DNA of 64,000 nt from Candidatus Saccharimonadota bacterium. GTDB taxonomy: Bacteria; Patescibacteriota; Saccharimonadia; Saccharimonadales; Saccharimonadaceae. The notes under the pieces are model-generated. The model worked only from the letters and a program-made list of their open reading frames with translations. It was not told where the DNA came from and did no database searches. Position numbers and translations under genes: made by a program. The stretch spans positions 1 through 64,000 of the forward strand of contig JAFWHN010000002.1 of the NCBI GenBank assembly GCA_017515205.1. Reading direction: 5' to 3'. Every line of letters begins with the position of its first letter. Position 1 is the stretch's first letter. Of the stretch, positions 7,976-16,527 are shown piece by piece.

Positions 7976-8707
7976 TTATACGCCCAGCACAGGCTCATTT
8001 GGACAATTCTCTAAAACCCTAGCAATCGCTTCCTTCTCCGCCTCAGTCACCCAAAGCTGATATTTATATTTCACTGAAACTTGTCTTGCCACATATTGGC
8101 ATCGAAATCTCTTATTCGCTGGCAACCACGTTGCCGCATCACCATCCGACTTCTTTTTATTTGCCGCCCCATCGACTGCCAACAAATTCAAAGGGTCTGT
8201 AGCAATCTCGTAACGCTTTTCTGCGGACAAATTTTGCGCACCCTTCTGCCAAGCATCCGAAAGCGCTACCACGTGATCAATTTGAATCTTTGAAATCTCC
8301 GTTTTATCCGTAAATACCTTATGCTCACCTGTATATGGCTCATCGTATTCACCCTTCACCACATTACAACCATCTAATACCGCCGAATCACCGAATTCAC
8401 GCTTAATAATCCTCTGTCTCAAAGAACAGCCATCAACCGTCGGCCAACCGTTATAAAATTCTTCCCGCGTATAGCCCTTCTTTGGTGCTCTACCTTTCAC
8501 TTCCAACTCCGCCAAAACATCAACCGCCTTCTTGTCGCTCTCGCTCGCTTGGCTTACTGCCTCCGCAGCATAATCAACTTCCTCCGCGCCAGTATCCTCA
8601 ACTGGGGTAAAAACCTCATCATAACTAGCCGGATTAATAAGAAGCCAAACCAGTGTTGCGATTAAAGCACACACTACCACCGACACTCTCCGCACTTTCA
8701 ACTTCAT
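7976..8707 (-). CDS. Anchored/secreted DUF1524-type (HNH-like) nuclease
   Basis: A 243-residue protein with an N-terminal membrane segment or uncleaved signal (about 9-25), a linker and a DUF1524-type HNH nuclease domain. Visible signature: IDHVVALSDAW (about 143-153), DPLNLLAVDG (171-180) and NKKKSDGDAATWLP, matching the conserved His and Asn/Lys core of this secreted nuclease family. Such enzymes cut DNA outside the cell; in an epibiont this could feed nucleotide scavenging or DNA uptake. TATAAT at 8714-8719 lies 6 nt from the ATG at 8707, so the mRNA is probably leaderless; an alternative TTG start is six bases upstream. Confidence 0.8.
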   Translation of the reverse strand: MKLKVRRVSVVVCALIATLVWLLINPASYDEVFTPVEDTGAEEVDYAAEAVSQASESDKKAVDVLAELEVKGRAPKKGYTREEFYNGWPTVDGCSLRQRIIKREFGDSAVLDGCNVVKGEYDEPYTGEHKVFTDKTEISKIQIDHVVALSDAWQKGAQNLSAEKRYEIATDPLNLLAVDGAANKKKSDGDAATWLPANKRFRCQYVARQVSVKYKYQLWVTEAEKEAIARVLENCPNEPVLGV

Positions 8708-8736
8708 ATCCAAATTATAACAAAAAATTCAGGGAA

Positions 8737-9738
8737 CTACTCTATTTTTTCAGATCCTTCGTTCGAATTCACAATCCGATTTAGCTCTTCACCGCGAAGC
8801 ACGTTCTCGTTATATTTAACAACTTTCTCATTATACTGGTCTATTAAAGCGTTAGTTTCGTTATAAAATGCCTCCAAAGCTTTTTGCTCAGCAATCAAAT
8901 TAGACCGTTGTACATAAAACATCGCCTGACTTTCAAAACAACCTTCCATATTCGCACATCCATTAAATTCTTCAATTTTAGCATTCAAATCTTTCAGCCA
9001 CTCACCGTATTTCTTCTTATTCGTCTCAATTAGCGCCTCAATTTCCGCCATTTCTTGTTTCAAAGTTTCCTCTTCCGCCTCAATCTCTCGGAAAACTGCT
9101 ATATATTCATTGTAAAAAGTCACTATCCTATCCTGATCTTTAAAGAAATCTCCATAATGTTTTTCTAAACTCGCTGGCAAATCTGCCACCTCTGTACCCG
9201 CGCGTACATATAGTTCTTCAAATTGCTCCGCAGAGTCATATGTTTCCAAGTCCTCCTTCAAAATATCTACATTGTCTTCATAGACCTGATCTAATTTACC
9301 ACGCAGTTCATTTTTCTCTGTCTCAGACATTCTCGCAAACACCACATGCAGCAGTTCATGCGCCGCCGTCAATTCCCTAATACCATCTAATTCTGCTTCT
9401 TTTATATTATATACATAGATATTGTCATTCACATAACATCCTAGCACTGCAATTTCTGAATTATCCCCTGGTCTACAATAATCGTTAAATTCATCTCGCT
9501 CGCTCAATCTCGGTTGTGCCGCATTAAACAGGAACTCACCCCGCTCAGTCAAAGCTAAATCTCTGCGAATTCGTTCCATTTCGCTCGACGGTTCATAAAC
9601 TCTCCCCCTCAGATAATCTTGCACCCATTCACGATTCAAAAAAATCAATAACGCTAAAAACCCAATAACAACAATCAAAAGCCATACAATTATTTTAGAA
9701 AAACTAATTTTGCTTCGGTTTAAATTGCCATACTTCAT
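8737..9738 (-). CDS. Membrane-anchored HExxH putative zinc metallopeptidase
   Basis: A 333-residue protein with an N-terminal membrane segment (about 15-34). An extracytoplasmic domain contains AAHELLHVVFAR, with His127, Glu128 and His131 forming an HExxH zinc motif; a Glu in RAGTE about 50 residues on could be the third ligand. The C-terminal half (about 190-330) is strongly predicted coiled coil. The exact peptidase family is not recognised. The ribosome-binding site is weak; a TAGAAT lies about 20 nt upstream. It follows ychF with 17 bases between, on the same strand. Confidence 0.6.
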   Translation of the reverse strand: MKYGNLNRSKISFSKIIVWLLIVVIGFLALLIFLNREWVQDYLRGRVYEPSSEMERIRRDLALTERGEFLFNAAQPRLSERDEFNDYCRPGDNSEIAVLGCYVNDNIYVYNIKEAELDGIRELTAAHELLHVVFARMSETEKNELRGKLDQVYEDNVDILKEDLETYDSAEQFEELYVRAGTEVADLPASLEKHYGDFFKDQDRIVTFYNEYIAVFREIEAEEETLKQEMAEIEALIETNKKKYGEWLKDLNAKIEEFNGCANMEGCFESQAMFYVQRSNLIAEQKALEAFYNETNALIDQYNEKVVKYNENVLRGEELNRIVNSNEGSEKIE

Positions 9739-9755
9739 ATCATTCTCATCCCATT

Positions 9756-10748
9756 CTATACATTAAACTTAAATTCCACTACATCGCCATCTTGCATTAC
9801 GTAAGTCTTACCTTCTGTGCGCAACTTTCCGGCCTGCTTTACTGCCTGTTCCGAGCCTAATTTCTCTAAGTCATCGTAGTTACAAATCTGCGCCGCAATA
9901 AACCCACGCTGGAAATCCGTATGAATCGTCCCTGCTGCTTCTGGTGCTGTCGCACCCTTCTTAATGGTCCAAGCCCGGCATTCTTTCTTACCCGCCGTGA
10001 GAAACGATTGTAATCCCAACGTCTTATATGCTGCTTTAATCAACTCACCTAGCGCATCATCCTTCACGCCATAACTTTCCAAAAATTCCTTCCGCTCGTC
10101 CCGGTTCATATCCGCCATTTCTTCCTCTAATTTCGCATTCACAAAAATCGCTTCACTTGGTTTCACTAAATCACGCAGTTTATCCTGCAAATTCTTGTCC
10201 GTAAGACCATCTTCATCTACATTAAACATATAAATCACCGGCTTATCGGTTAGAAATGGTACGTTCTCATCGGCCTTTGGATCTTTTTTACGCTTTGCGG
10301 CAATCTTTTCCTTGGTTTCTTCGTCCGCCAGTTGAAGCTCCAAATTAATAATGTCAATATCATCTTTAGCCTGCTGCACAATATCCGATTCCGGCTGATT
10401 ATCCGCTCGCACCACGTCGCCGTCCCGAAAAGCTCTCACCACGTGGCAAATCGCCTGACATTCCCGAATGTGTGCTAGGAACTGATTGCCTAGCCCTTCG
10501 CCCTTTGAAGCACCTTTTACGAGCCCCGCAATATCCACAAATTCTACTGTTGCAGGTACAACTTTGTCAGTCTCGTACATTTTTGCCAGCACGTCTAGTC
10601 TCTCGTCCGGCACTGGCACAATCCCTACGTTTGGCTCAATTGTCGCAAAAGGATAATTTGCCGCGAGCGCCCCCGCATTCGTCAACGCATTAAAAAGCGT
10701 GCTTTTCCCCACGTTCGGCAACCCCACAATTCCTATTTTTAAATTCAA
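9756..10748 (-). CDS. ychF: Ribosome-binding ATPase YchF
   Basis: A 330-residue Obg-family P-loop protein. Seen: GLPNVGKST (G1), DIAGLVKGAS (G3), an NVDE motif in place of the guanine-specific NKxD, as expected for the ATP-preferring YchF, and a C-terminal TGS domain ending in DGDVVEFKFNV. It is about 30 residues shorter than E. coli YchF (363). There is no in-frame ATG near the start: the best choice is TTG at 10748, six bases after AAAGG, with another TTG at 10754. YchF binds ribosomes and is linked to stress and translation control. Confidence 0.93.
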   Translation of the reverse strand: MNLKIGIVGLPNVGKSTLFNALTNAGALAANYPFATIEPNVGIVPVPDERLDVLAKMYETDKVVPATVEFVDIAGLVKGASKGEGLGNQFLAHIRECQAICHVVRAFRDGDVVRADNQPESDIVQQAKDDIDIINLELQLADEETKEKIAAKRKKDPKADENVPFLTDKPVIYMFNVDEDGLTDKNLQDKLRDLVKPSEAIFVNAKLEEEMADMNRDERKEFLESYGVKDDALGELIKAAYKTLGLQSFLTAGKKECRAWTIKKGATAPEAAGTIHTDFQRGFIAAQICNYDDLEKLGSEQAVKQAGKLRTEGKTYVMQDGDVVEFKFNV

Positions 10749-10812
10749 AACCAACCTTTCTATCTGTTATTATTAATATAATTATAACATAATTTAGTGT
10801 ATAATTCATGGT

Positions 10813-11148
10813 ATGAACGCAAAAAGCTATATAGGGAAAAACGTAAAAGTCAAAATCGATAGACCGTTAGGTTCAAAACACCCGAAACACGGTTTTATCT
10901 ATCCTCTAAATTACGGATTTGTCCCAAACACCATTAGTAGTGACGGCGAAGAACTAGACTGCTATGTTCTAGGAGTGTTCAAACCTTTAGAAAATTTTTC
11001 CGGGAAGTGTATTGCAGTCATTCATAGAACCAACGATGATGACGACAAACTAGTCATAGTCCCAGACGGCCAAGAATACAATGATGATGTCATTAACGCT
11101 TTAACCGAATTCCAAGAAAGATTCTTCAAGCATGTTATTATCCGCTAA
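10813..11148 (+). CDS. ppa: Short inorganic pyrophosphatase family protein
   Basis: A 111-residue member of the soluble family I pyrophosphatases, which split pyrophosphate to drive biosynthesis. Seen: HGFIYPLNYGFVPNT, DGEELDCYVLGV (two metal-binding Asp) and DDKLVIVPDG. It is much shorter than typical enzymes (about 175), lacking the C-terminal part, so activity should be regarded as probable, not certain. TATAAT at 10800-10805 lies 7 nt before the ATG, implying a leaderless transcript. It diverges from ychF across about 60 bases. Confidence 0.8.
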   Translation: MNAKSYIGKNVKVKIDRPLGSKHPKHGFIYPLNYGFVPNTISSDGEELDCYVLGVFKPLENFSGKCIAVIHRTNDDDDKLVIVPDGQEYNDDVINALTEFQERFFKHVIIR

Positions 11149-11248
11149 ATGGAATCAAAACGACTTACTGCTTCCATACTCTCATCCTTTACCTGTTTAA
11201 TCTGTAGCCATTATTATAGTTAAAACATATTTTGATATAATATAAAGT

Positions 11249-11515
11249 ATGAACAATAAGAAAATTGAATCTGAGATTAAAAGCATTAAAGCTCGCAATG
11301 CTAGAGTCGAGCTAGATAAGAAATGGGAAACTTCTTGGACGAGGCGACTTTGCATTTGCATCTTAACTTATATTGTCGTAGTGCTATATTGTTTCATGAT
11401 TGAAGCAGGTTCCAATATCTTTTTGTCTTCGCTTGTACCAGTAATTGGTTTTGCACTCTCTACGCTTTCACTTGGACTTATCAGAAAAAATTGGGAGAAA
11501 AAAATTAAAAAATAA
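11249..11515 (+). CDS. Small two-TM membrane protein
   Basis: An 88-residue protein of unknown function: a charged cytosolic N-terminus (1-30), two membrane segments (about 33-50 and 58-77) and a Lys-rich end. An ExxW-x-x-S-W-T-R-R motif just before the first segment looks conserved-protein-like, but I cannot name the family. A TATAAT lies 7 nt before the ATG, consistent with leaderless expression. Confidence 0.6.
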   Translation: MNNKKIESEIKSIKARNARVELDKKWETSWTRRLCICILTYIVVVLYCFMIEAGSNIFLSSLVPVIGFALSTLSLGLIRKNWEKKIKK

Positions 11516-11556
11516 AAAATTTTAGTCAACGCCCATCCACAACCAATCGCACAGTA

Positions 11557-11793
11557 TTAAGAATAAACAAAAGATAGTATTACACAAACAGCACTCAAAA
11601 CTATTGTCGAAATCATTAAACTCACAATTTGAATTCGATATTTTGCCTTTTTGTCCATTATTTGTAAAACTAATACCACCACAGAAACAGCCAATATCAT
11701 CGCACAAATAATCCCAAAGTTCGGCATAGAATCTGTGCAATCTAAATAAGACCTATAGTCTTTTGGCATTATGCCTATTATCAAATCATTCAT
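11557..11793 (-). CDS. Small two-TM membrane protein, coupled to CYTH gene
   Basis: A 78-residue protein with two membrane segments (about 25-45 and 54-75) and two Cys near the N-terminus. The function is unknown. Its ATG overlaps the stop of the upstream CYTH gene (ATGA), and AAAGGAG precedes it, so the pair is translationally coupled. Confidence 0.6.
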   Translation of the reverse strand: MNDLIIGIMPKDYRSYLDCTDSMPNFGIICAMILAVSVVVLVLQIMDKKAKYRIQIVSLMISTIVLSAVCVILSFVYS

Positions 11794-12422
11794 TTTTTAC
11801 TCCTTTCATTTATATATTTTTTGAATGAATCTGGAATCCCATTTGCAGCCAAACTTTGATTCTTGTAAGCCAAATCTGCCGTAACATCTTTTACAACCCA
11901 ATCCGGTTCTTGGAATGCATTAGCAGCATCCGTAGAGAAAAACTCAATCTCCATATAAGCTAAACCATTCAACTGATCATGAAAAATATCAATTTCGACC
12001 AAATTACCATCCACCGGCAAACTATATCTAGTCTTATGTATTGTCTCTCCCTCCTTCTTAGTCAGCAAACTATAATACTCATTTTCAGCTATATGATATT
12101 CTTGCTCAGTCCTTTTCAAACCCTTAAAAGCCGGGTCATTGGTTTTAATCGTCAAAACATAATCAGACCCATCATCAATCTTTCTCACACGTATCTCTGG
12201 CGAAAAACTAATATAAGTCTGATATATATCATATACCTCGGCCTCAGACAAATCATACGGTATGTCTTCCTGCCTTATAAGCCATTTTCGCTCTATTTCA
12301 AAGCCATCTTCATCCGTTTTCAGTAGCAACGGAACAGCAATTACTAACAGCAGCGCGACTATGACAACCGTTTCTATAATGGTAAGAACAAGAAATAACT
12401 TTTTTTGTTTATGCTTTGCCAT
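11790..12422 (-). CDS. Membrane-anchored CYTH-domain protein
   Basis: A 210-residue protein: one N-terminal membrane segment (about 9-34), then a CYTH domain. The ExExK signature EIERK is at 42-46, followed by alternating charged strands (IRVRK, LTIK, RTEQEY, KTRYSL, VEIDIF, YMEIEF) that line the triphosphate tunnel in this family. CYTH enzymes hydrolyse or use triphosphates such as tripolyphosphate or thiamine triphosphate; here the domain would lie on the outer face if the N-terminus is inside, which is unusual. The start at 12422 is chosen because TATAAT at 12429-12434 lies 6 nt upstream; upstream in-frame codons lie inside the promoter. Confidence 0.8.
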   Translation of the reverse strand: MAKHKQKKLFLVLTIIETVVIVALLLVIAVPLLLKTDEDGFEIERKWLIRQEDIPYDLSEAEVYDIYQTYISFSPEIRVRKIDDGSDYVLTIKTNDPAFKGLKRTEQEYHIAENEYYSLLTKKEGETIHKTRYSLPVDGNLVEIDIFHDQLNGLAYMEIEFFSTDAANAFQEPDWVVKDVTADLAYKNQSLAANGIPDSFKKYINERSKK

Positions 12423-12566
12423 AATCTTATTATAACCCATTTCAACAATAGGACTCATGTTTTTAGACTAAATCTAATTATTTTTTAGCAACTCTAAATT
12501 AGCTCTTGAAAAACTCCCCAAAGTATGCTAAAATAACAGGTAATTGTCTAATAGTAAAGGTAAATT

Positions 12567-13064
12567 ATGAGTTTTTCAATCCTAAAAGAAATTGGTGATG
12601 CACAAAAAAAGAAGGCCGTCGTCGACGTCCGCTCTGGTGATACTGTTAAAGTCACCCAAAAAATTAAGGAAGGCAACAAATTCCGTCTCCAGACTTTTGA
12701 AGGCGTAGTGATTCGTGTTGATCGCAAAGAATCTCACACTGCCCGCATCGTAGTCCGAAAGGTTACTTCCGGTGTTGGCGTTGAGAAATCTTATCTCATT
12801 CATTCCCCATTAGTCGAAAAAATCGAGATTGTCAAACGTTCCAAAGTTCGCCGCAACAATCTTAAATACTTGCGCGAACGTTCCGGTAAATCCGCTCGTC
12901 TCACTGGCAAAAGCTTTGATCGTGCCGCCGTTAATGACGTCACGATAGCCGAAGAGCCAGAAACACCAGCCGAAGAACCAGCCGAAGCGCCAGAAGCTCC
13001 AGCCGAAGCTGAAAAAGCTGAAGAAACCCCAGCCGAAGCACCTAAAGCCGAAGAAGCTAAATAA
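12567..13064 (+). CDS. rplS: Ribosomal protein bL19 with acidic tail
   Basis: A 165-residue bL19, a protein at the 30S-50S interface. The core (about 1-118) has the expected DVRSGDTVKV, EGVVIR and SYLIHSPLVEKIEI features and a basic end (VRRNNLKYLRERSGKSARL). Residues about 125-165 are an added Ala/Pro/Glu-rich tail, absent from most bL19, resembling the tail on the bL25 at 50130. AAAGG lies 7 nt before the ATG, with a TATG-extended -10 further upstream. Its stop overlaps the next start by one base (TAATG). Confidence 0.95.
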   Translation: MSFSILKEIGDAQKKKAVVDVRSGDTVKVTQKIKEGNKFRLQTFEGVVIRVDRKESHTARIVVRKVTSGVGVEKSYLIHSPLVEKIEIVKRSKVRRNNLKYLRERSGKSARLTGKSFDRAAVNDVTIAEEPETPAEEPAEAPEAPAEAEKAEETPAEAPKAEEAK

Positions 13065-14023
13065 TGCCCATCCTCGGTATCGATGAAGTTGGACGCGGAC
13101 CCTTAGCGGGTCCGCTTGTTATTGGCGCCGTAATTTTGCCCGCCGACGAAAAACCTTGGTTCAAAGAACTCAAAGACTCCAAAAAACTCACCGCCAAAAA
13201 GCGCGAAGCTCTCAGCAAGTTAATTTTAGCAGAATCCGCCACTGGACTCGGCTGGGTTCCAGCAAAAGAGCTCGACAAAATTGGCATTTCAAACGCTTTA
13301 AACCTTGCCGCCAAGCGTGCCGTGAAGTCAGTTCAAGCGCTTCACACGCCTTTTTCCCAGATTGTTATCGACGGCAAAGTCAATTTTTTGAAGCACACTC
13401 CCCTCGCTCCTTACGTCACCACCTGCATTAAAGCCGACGCTCTCATCCGCGAAGTCTCCGCCGCTTCCATCATCGCCAAAGTCGCTCGTGATCAGTATAT
13501 GAAAAACCTCGCCACCAAGTATCCCGACTACGGTTTTGACCAGCACGTCGGCTATGGTACCAAAGCTCATGTCGCCGCCATCTATGAATACGGTCTCACA
13601 CCCGAGCATCGTAAATCTTTCGAACCCTGCAAGTCCCTCTCTAATTTCAAATCGCCCACCACCACTAAGAAAAACACTACCAAAATCGGCCAGCAAGCCG
13701 AATCCGCTGTAGCAGACTATCTCTCTAATCATGGCCACACTATTATCGCCAGAAATCACAAAACCTCATTTTACGAAATCGACATCATTTCCGCCAAAAA
13801 TCATCAAATTTATTTCACAGAAGTCAAATATCGTAGCACCAACCTGCACGGTTCTGGTCTCGACGCCATCACTCCGACCAAAAAACAGCAAATGCAATTT
13901 GCCGCCGATTCATATCTCAAATACCAAAACACTAAATTCAAATCTTACGACCCACTGCTCGCCGTCGCTGCCGTCACTGGATCTAATTACGACCGAATCG
14001 ATTGGTTCCCTCTTCCAGAATAA
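13064..14023 (+). CDS. rnhB: RNase HII fused to YraN-like nuclease domain
   Basis: A 319-residue fusion. Residues 1-195 are RNase HII, which removes RNA from RNA-DNA hybrids: GIDEVGRGPLAGP with Asp7-Glu8, IDGKVN (Asp103) and ADALIREVSAASIIAK (Asp125), then GYGTKAH. Residues about 205-319 are a YraN/UPF0102 domain of endonuclease-like fold: IGQQAESAVADYL, RNHKTSFYEIDII and FTEVKYRS, retaining the E-x-D...E-x-K core. In many bacteria rplS, rnhB and yraN are separate neighbours, so this is a plausible fusion of adjacent genes. No frameshift or stop separates the parts. Confidence 0.92.
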   Translation: MPILGIDEVGRGPLAGPLVIGAVILPADEKPWFKELKDSKKLTAKKREALSKLILAESATGLGWVPAKELDKIGISNALNLAAKRAVKSVQALHTPFSQIVIDGKVNFLKHTPLAPYVTTCIKADALIREVSAASIIAKVARDQYMKNLATKYPDYGFDQHVGYGTKAHVAAIYEYGLTPEHRKSFEPCKSLSNFKSPTTTKKNTTKIGQQAESAVADYLSNHGHTIIARNHKTSFYEIDIISAKNHQIYFTEVKYRSTNLHGSGLDAITPTKKQQMQFAADSYLKYQNTKFKSYDPLLAVAAVTGSNYDRIDWFPLPE

Positions 14024-14599
14024 TTATTTTTTGAGAGCTAATTTAATTCGTTCTTCGACCGACAACTTAGGGTCCACTTTCTCGAGCGCCGCCGTCGCTT
14101 CCTTGAGCTGAAATCCTAATGCAATCAAAGCATCTAGTGCCTCATCCGACTCTTCTTTTAATTGAGCCTTGGCTTCCGTCGCTCCATAATGTGAAGGAAT
14201 TCCCACTTTATCTTTCAAATCCACTATCACTCTTTCCGCCGATTTCTTTCCCACACCTGCCGCCTTTGCAATAAAGGCACTATCCGCATTTGCTATCGCA
14301 TTTCGCACTTCTTCGGCTTCCGCGAGCGACATGATGGCAATCCCCGCCTTTGGCCCCACGCCTTGCACGCTAATCAAAAGTTCAAAAATTTTTTTTGCTG
14401 TGAGTGAAGAAAACCCATATAGTTCCTCGGCATTTTCCCGCACCTGATGATAAGTATAAAACTTCTTTTCTTCACCCAAATTACACGCTTCAAAATCCGT
14501 CGCCGGCACCATCAGTTCATATCCCACTCCATTCACGTCTACAATCAGCCCATTCTGGCCAAACTTTTCTTCAATTTTACCTCTCACATGTGCAATCAT
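14024..14599 (-). CDS. ruvA: Holliday junction DNA helicase subunit RuvA
   Basis: A 191-residue RuvA that grips the Holliday junction and loads RuvB. Seen: N-terminal OB region with VDVNGVGYEL, helix-hairpin-helix segments (SVQGVGPKAG, AAGVGKKSAERV) and a C-terminal UBA-like domain (ALIALGFQLKEA). Length is normal. It meets the RNase HII gene tail to tail with no spacer and lies four bases after ruvC on the same strand; ruvB is not in the window. Confidence 0.96.
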   Translation of the reverse strand: MIAHVRGKIEEKFGQNGLIVDVNGVGYELMVPATDFEACNLGEEKKFYTYHQVRENAEELYGFSSLTAKKIFELLISVQGVGPKAGIAIMSLAEAEEVRNAIANADSAFIAKAAGVGKKSAERVIVDLKDKVGIPSHYGATEAKAQLKEESDEALDALIALGFQLKEATAALEKVDPKLSVEERIKLALKK

Positions 14600-14603
14600 A
14601 GTT

Positions 14604-15128
14604 CTATTTTACCACCTTCCGTGAATTAGAAAATTGATATTTATCATCCGGACCTTCTTGATAAAGGAAACTACACGTAATTGCCACCGCCAGCGCATCC
14701 GCCGCATCATCTGGCTTTGGCTTTTTCTCCAAATTCAAATGAATTCGCACCATTTCCTCAATCTGTGTTTTGGTCGCCGCACCATAACCAGTTAACGACT
14801 TTTTAATCTCGTTTGGCGAATACTCATAAACTGGTAAACCTCTTTGCTCAGCCACCAAAAGCACAATTCCCCTCGCTTCTGCCACTGCAATTCCAGTCGT
14901 AATGTTCTTTGAGAAGAACAATTTCTCCACTGCCACCATTTCTGGCTTAGTCTCATCAAATACTTCCACTAGGGAATCGTACAGTTCCTTCAATCGTGCT
15001 GGCAAAGGTGCATCAACCGTCGTCGTCACTGCACCATAATCTAGTGCCTTTGCCCCCGCTCTAGTAGAAGTCGAAATTAGTCCAAATCCACAAATTCCTA
15101 GTCCCGGATCAATTCCCAAAATACGCAT
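14604..15128 (-). CDS. ruvC: Holliday junction resolvase RuvC
   Basis: A 174-residue endonuclease that cuts Holliday junctions. The catalytic acids are visible: Asp7 in GIDPGL, Glu68 in VAVEKL, and Asp140/141 and Asp144 in KPDDAADALAVA. TATAAT (15135-15140) lies 6 nt before the ATG, implying a leaderless ruvC-ruvA message. Confidence 0.97.
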   Translation of the reverse strand: MRILGIDPGLGICGFGLISTSTRAGAKALDYGAVTTTVDAPLPARLKELYDSLVEVFDETKPEMVAVEKLFFSKNITTGIAVAEARGIVLLVAEQRGLPVYEYSPNEIKKSLTGYGAATKTQIEEMVRIHLNLEKKPKPDDAADALAVAITCSFLYQEGPDDKYQFSNSRKVVK

Positions 15129-15157
15129 AATTTTATTATACCAAATAAGTAACTAAC

Positions 15158-16507
15158 TTATTTTACATATTTAATTAGTGTCTCTCTTAAATCTTTCACC
15201 GGCACTACAAATTTATCGTGCACTGTCGCTGGCCCAATTGCATGCTTAAATCCTAACTTCTTCGCTTCCGCAATTCTCTGGTCCGCCCGAAACGCCGACC
15301 GAATTTCCCCGCCAAGTCCTAATTCGCCAAACACCACGTATTTTTCATCCAATTTCCTGCCCGCCACTGCCGACGCAATCGCCATACATACCGCGAGGTC
15401 CGCTGCTGAATCTGCTAGTTTCATCCCGCCTACCACATTCACAAAAATATCTTTATCTGATAATTTCAGTTTAGTCCGTCTCTCTAGTACCGCAATCAAA
15501 AGATTCAGCCGATTCAGATCAAATCCCGAAGCCGTCCGCTTCGGATAACCAAAATTCGTCTTCGTCGCTAGTGCCTGAATCTCTACCAAAATCGGCCGGT
15601 TGCCTTCCAGTGTGGCTAAAATAATCGAACCGTCCGTATTAGTCCTCTCCGCGAGTAGTGCCGCCGATGGATTTTGTACTTCCTTGAGCCCCGAACCTAG
15701 CATCTCAAAAATCGCCACTTCGTTAGTTGAGCCAAAACGATTTTTTACTGCTCGCACTGTTTTAAATCCGCCATACCGATCACCTTCAAAATTGAGCACC
15801 ACATCTACTAAATGCTCCAAAACTTTCGGTCCAGCTAGAGTTCCCTCCTTCGTCACATGCCCAACTATTACTACTGCCGTATCAGTTTTTTTCGCTGCTC
15901 GAATAATCAAATTACCTGAATTCGTCACTTGCGACACCGTTCCCGGTGCCGATGCAATTTCATCCATAGCTAGTGTTTGAATCGAATCCACAATCACCAA
16001 ATCAAATTCACCAGACTCAATAGTCTTCGCGATATCATTTGCGCTAGTCGAAGCCGCAAAACTTAGCTTCTCCGAATCTGCACCTAACCTCACTGCGCGT
16101 AGTTTTACCTGTCCCGCCGATTCCTCGCCCGAAATATAAAGCACGTTCCGCCTTTTTGCAACCTTCGCACACACCTGCATCAGAAGTGTCGATTTACCAA
16201 TCCCTGGCTGACCCGCCAGAAGTATCACTGATCCCATCAAAATCCCCCCACCAAGCACTATATCTAGGTCACTAAAATCCGTCGTTAGCCTAGCCTTCGC
16301 ATCCGAAGGCACTACTGTCGACATTTTTACAAACTCTAATTTTTTACCGCTAACTCTAGCTTTTTCAAGTGCCGTCTTTTTATCTAACTCCGACTCCACC
16401 ACCTGCTCAACTAATGAATTCCAAGCTTTGCAATTCGTACACTGCCCCACCCACTTGATATAAGTAGCCCCACATTGCTGACATACAAATTGAGTTTTCG
16501 CCTTCAT
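15158..16507 (-). CDS. radA: DNA repair protein RadA (Sms)
   Basis: A 449-residue RadA, a RecA-like helicase that aids branch migration and, in naturally competent bacteria, recombination of incoming DNA. Seen: N-terminal zinc finger (Cys9, 12, 23, 26), Walker A GQPGIGKST (99-107), VIVDS Walker B, the family KNRFGS motif (255-260) and a C-terminal Lon-protease-like domain with GGMKLADSAADLAV. TATAAT (16514-16519) lies 6 nt before the ATG; the intervening run of G could also pair with the ribosome. Confidence 0.97.
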   Translation of the reverse strand: MKAKTQFVCQQCGATYIKWVGQCTNCKAWNSLVEQVVESELDKKTALEKARVSGKKLEFVKMSTVVPSDAKARLTTDFSDLDIVLGGGILMGSVILLAGQPGIGKSTLLMQVCAKVAKRRNVLYISGEESAGQVKLRAVRLGADSEKLSFAASTSANDIAKTIESGEFDLVIVDSIQTLAMDEIASAPGTVSQVTNSGNLIIRAAKKTDTAVVIVGHVTKEGTLAGPKVLEHLVDVVLNFEGDRYGGFKTVRAVKNRFGSTNEVAIFEMLGSGLKEVQNPSAALLAERTNTDGSIILATLEGNRPILVEIQALATKTNFGYPKRTASGFDLNRLNLLIAVLERRTKLKLSDKDIFVNVVGGMKLADSAADLAVCMAIASAVAGRKLDEKYVVFGELGLGGEIRSAFRADQRIAEAKKLGFKHAIGPATVHDKFVVPVKDLRETLIKYVK

Positions 16508-16527
16508 CCCCCCATTATACCACGCAG

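Noticed and set aside
13083-13112. GCGGACCC/GGGTCCGC palindrome in rnhB
   Set aside because: It encodes the invariant RNase HII active-site GRGPLAGP, so the codons explain it; no core of the lepA/truB element.
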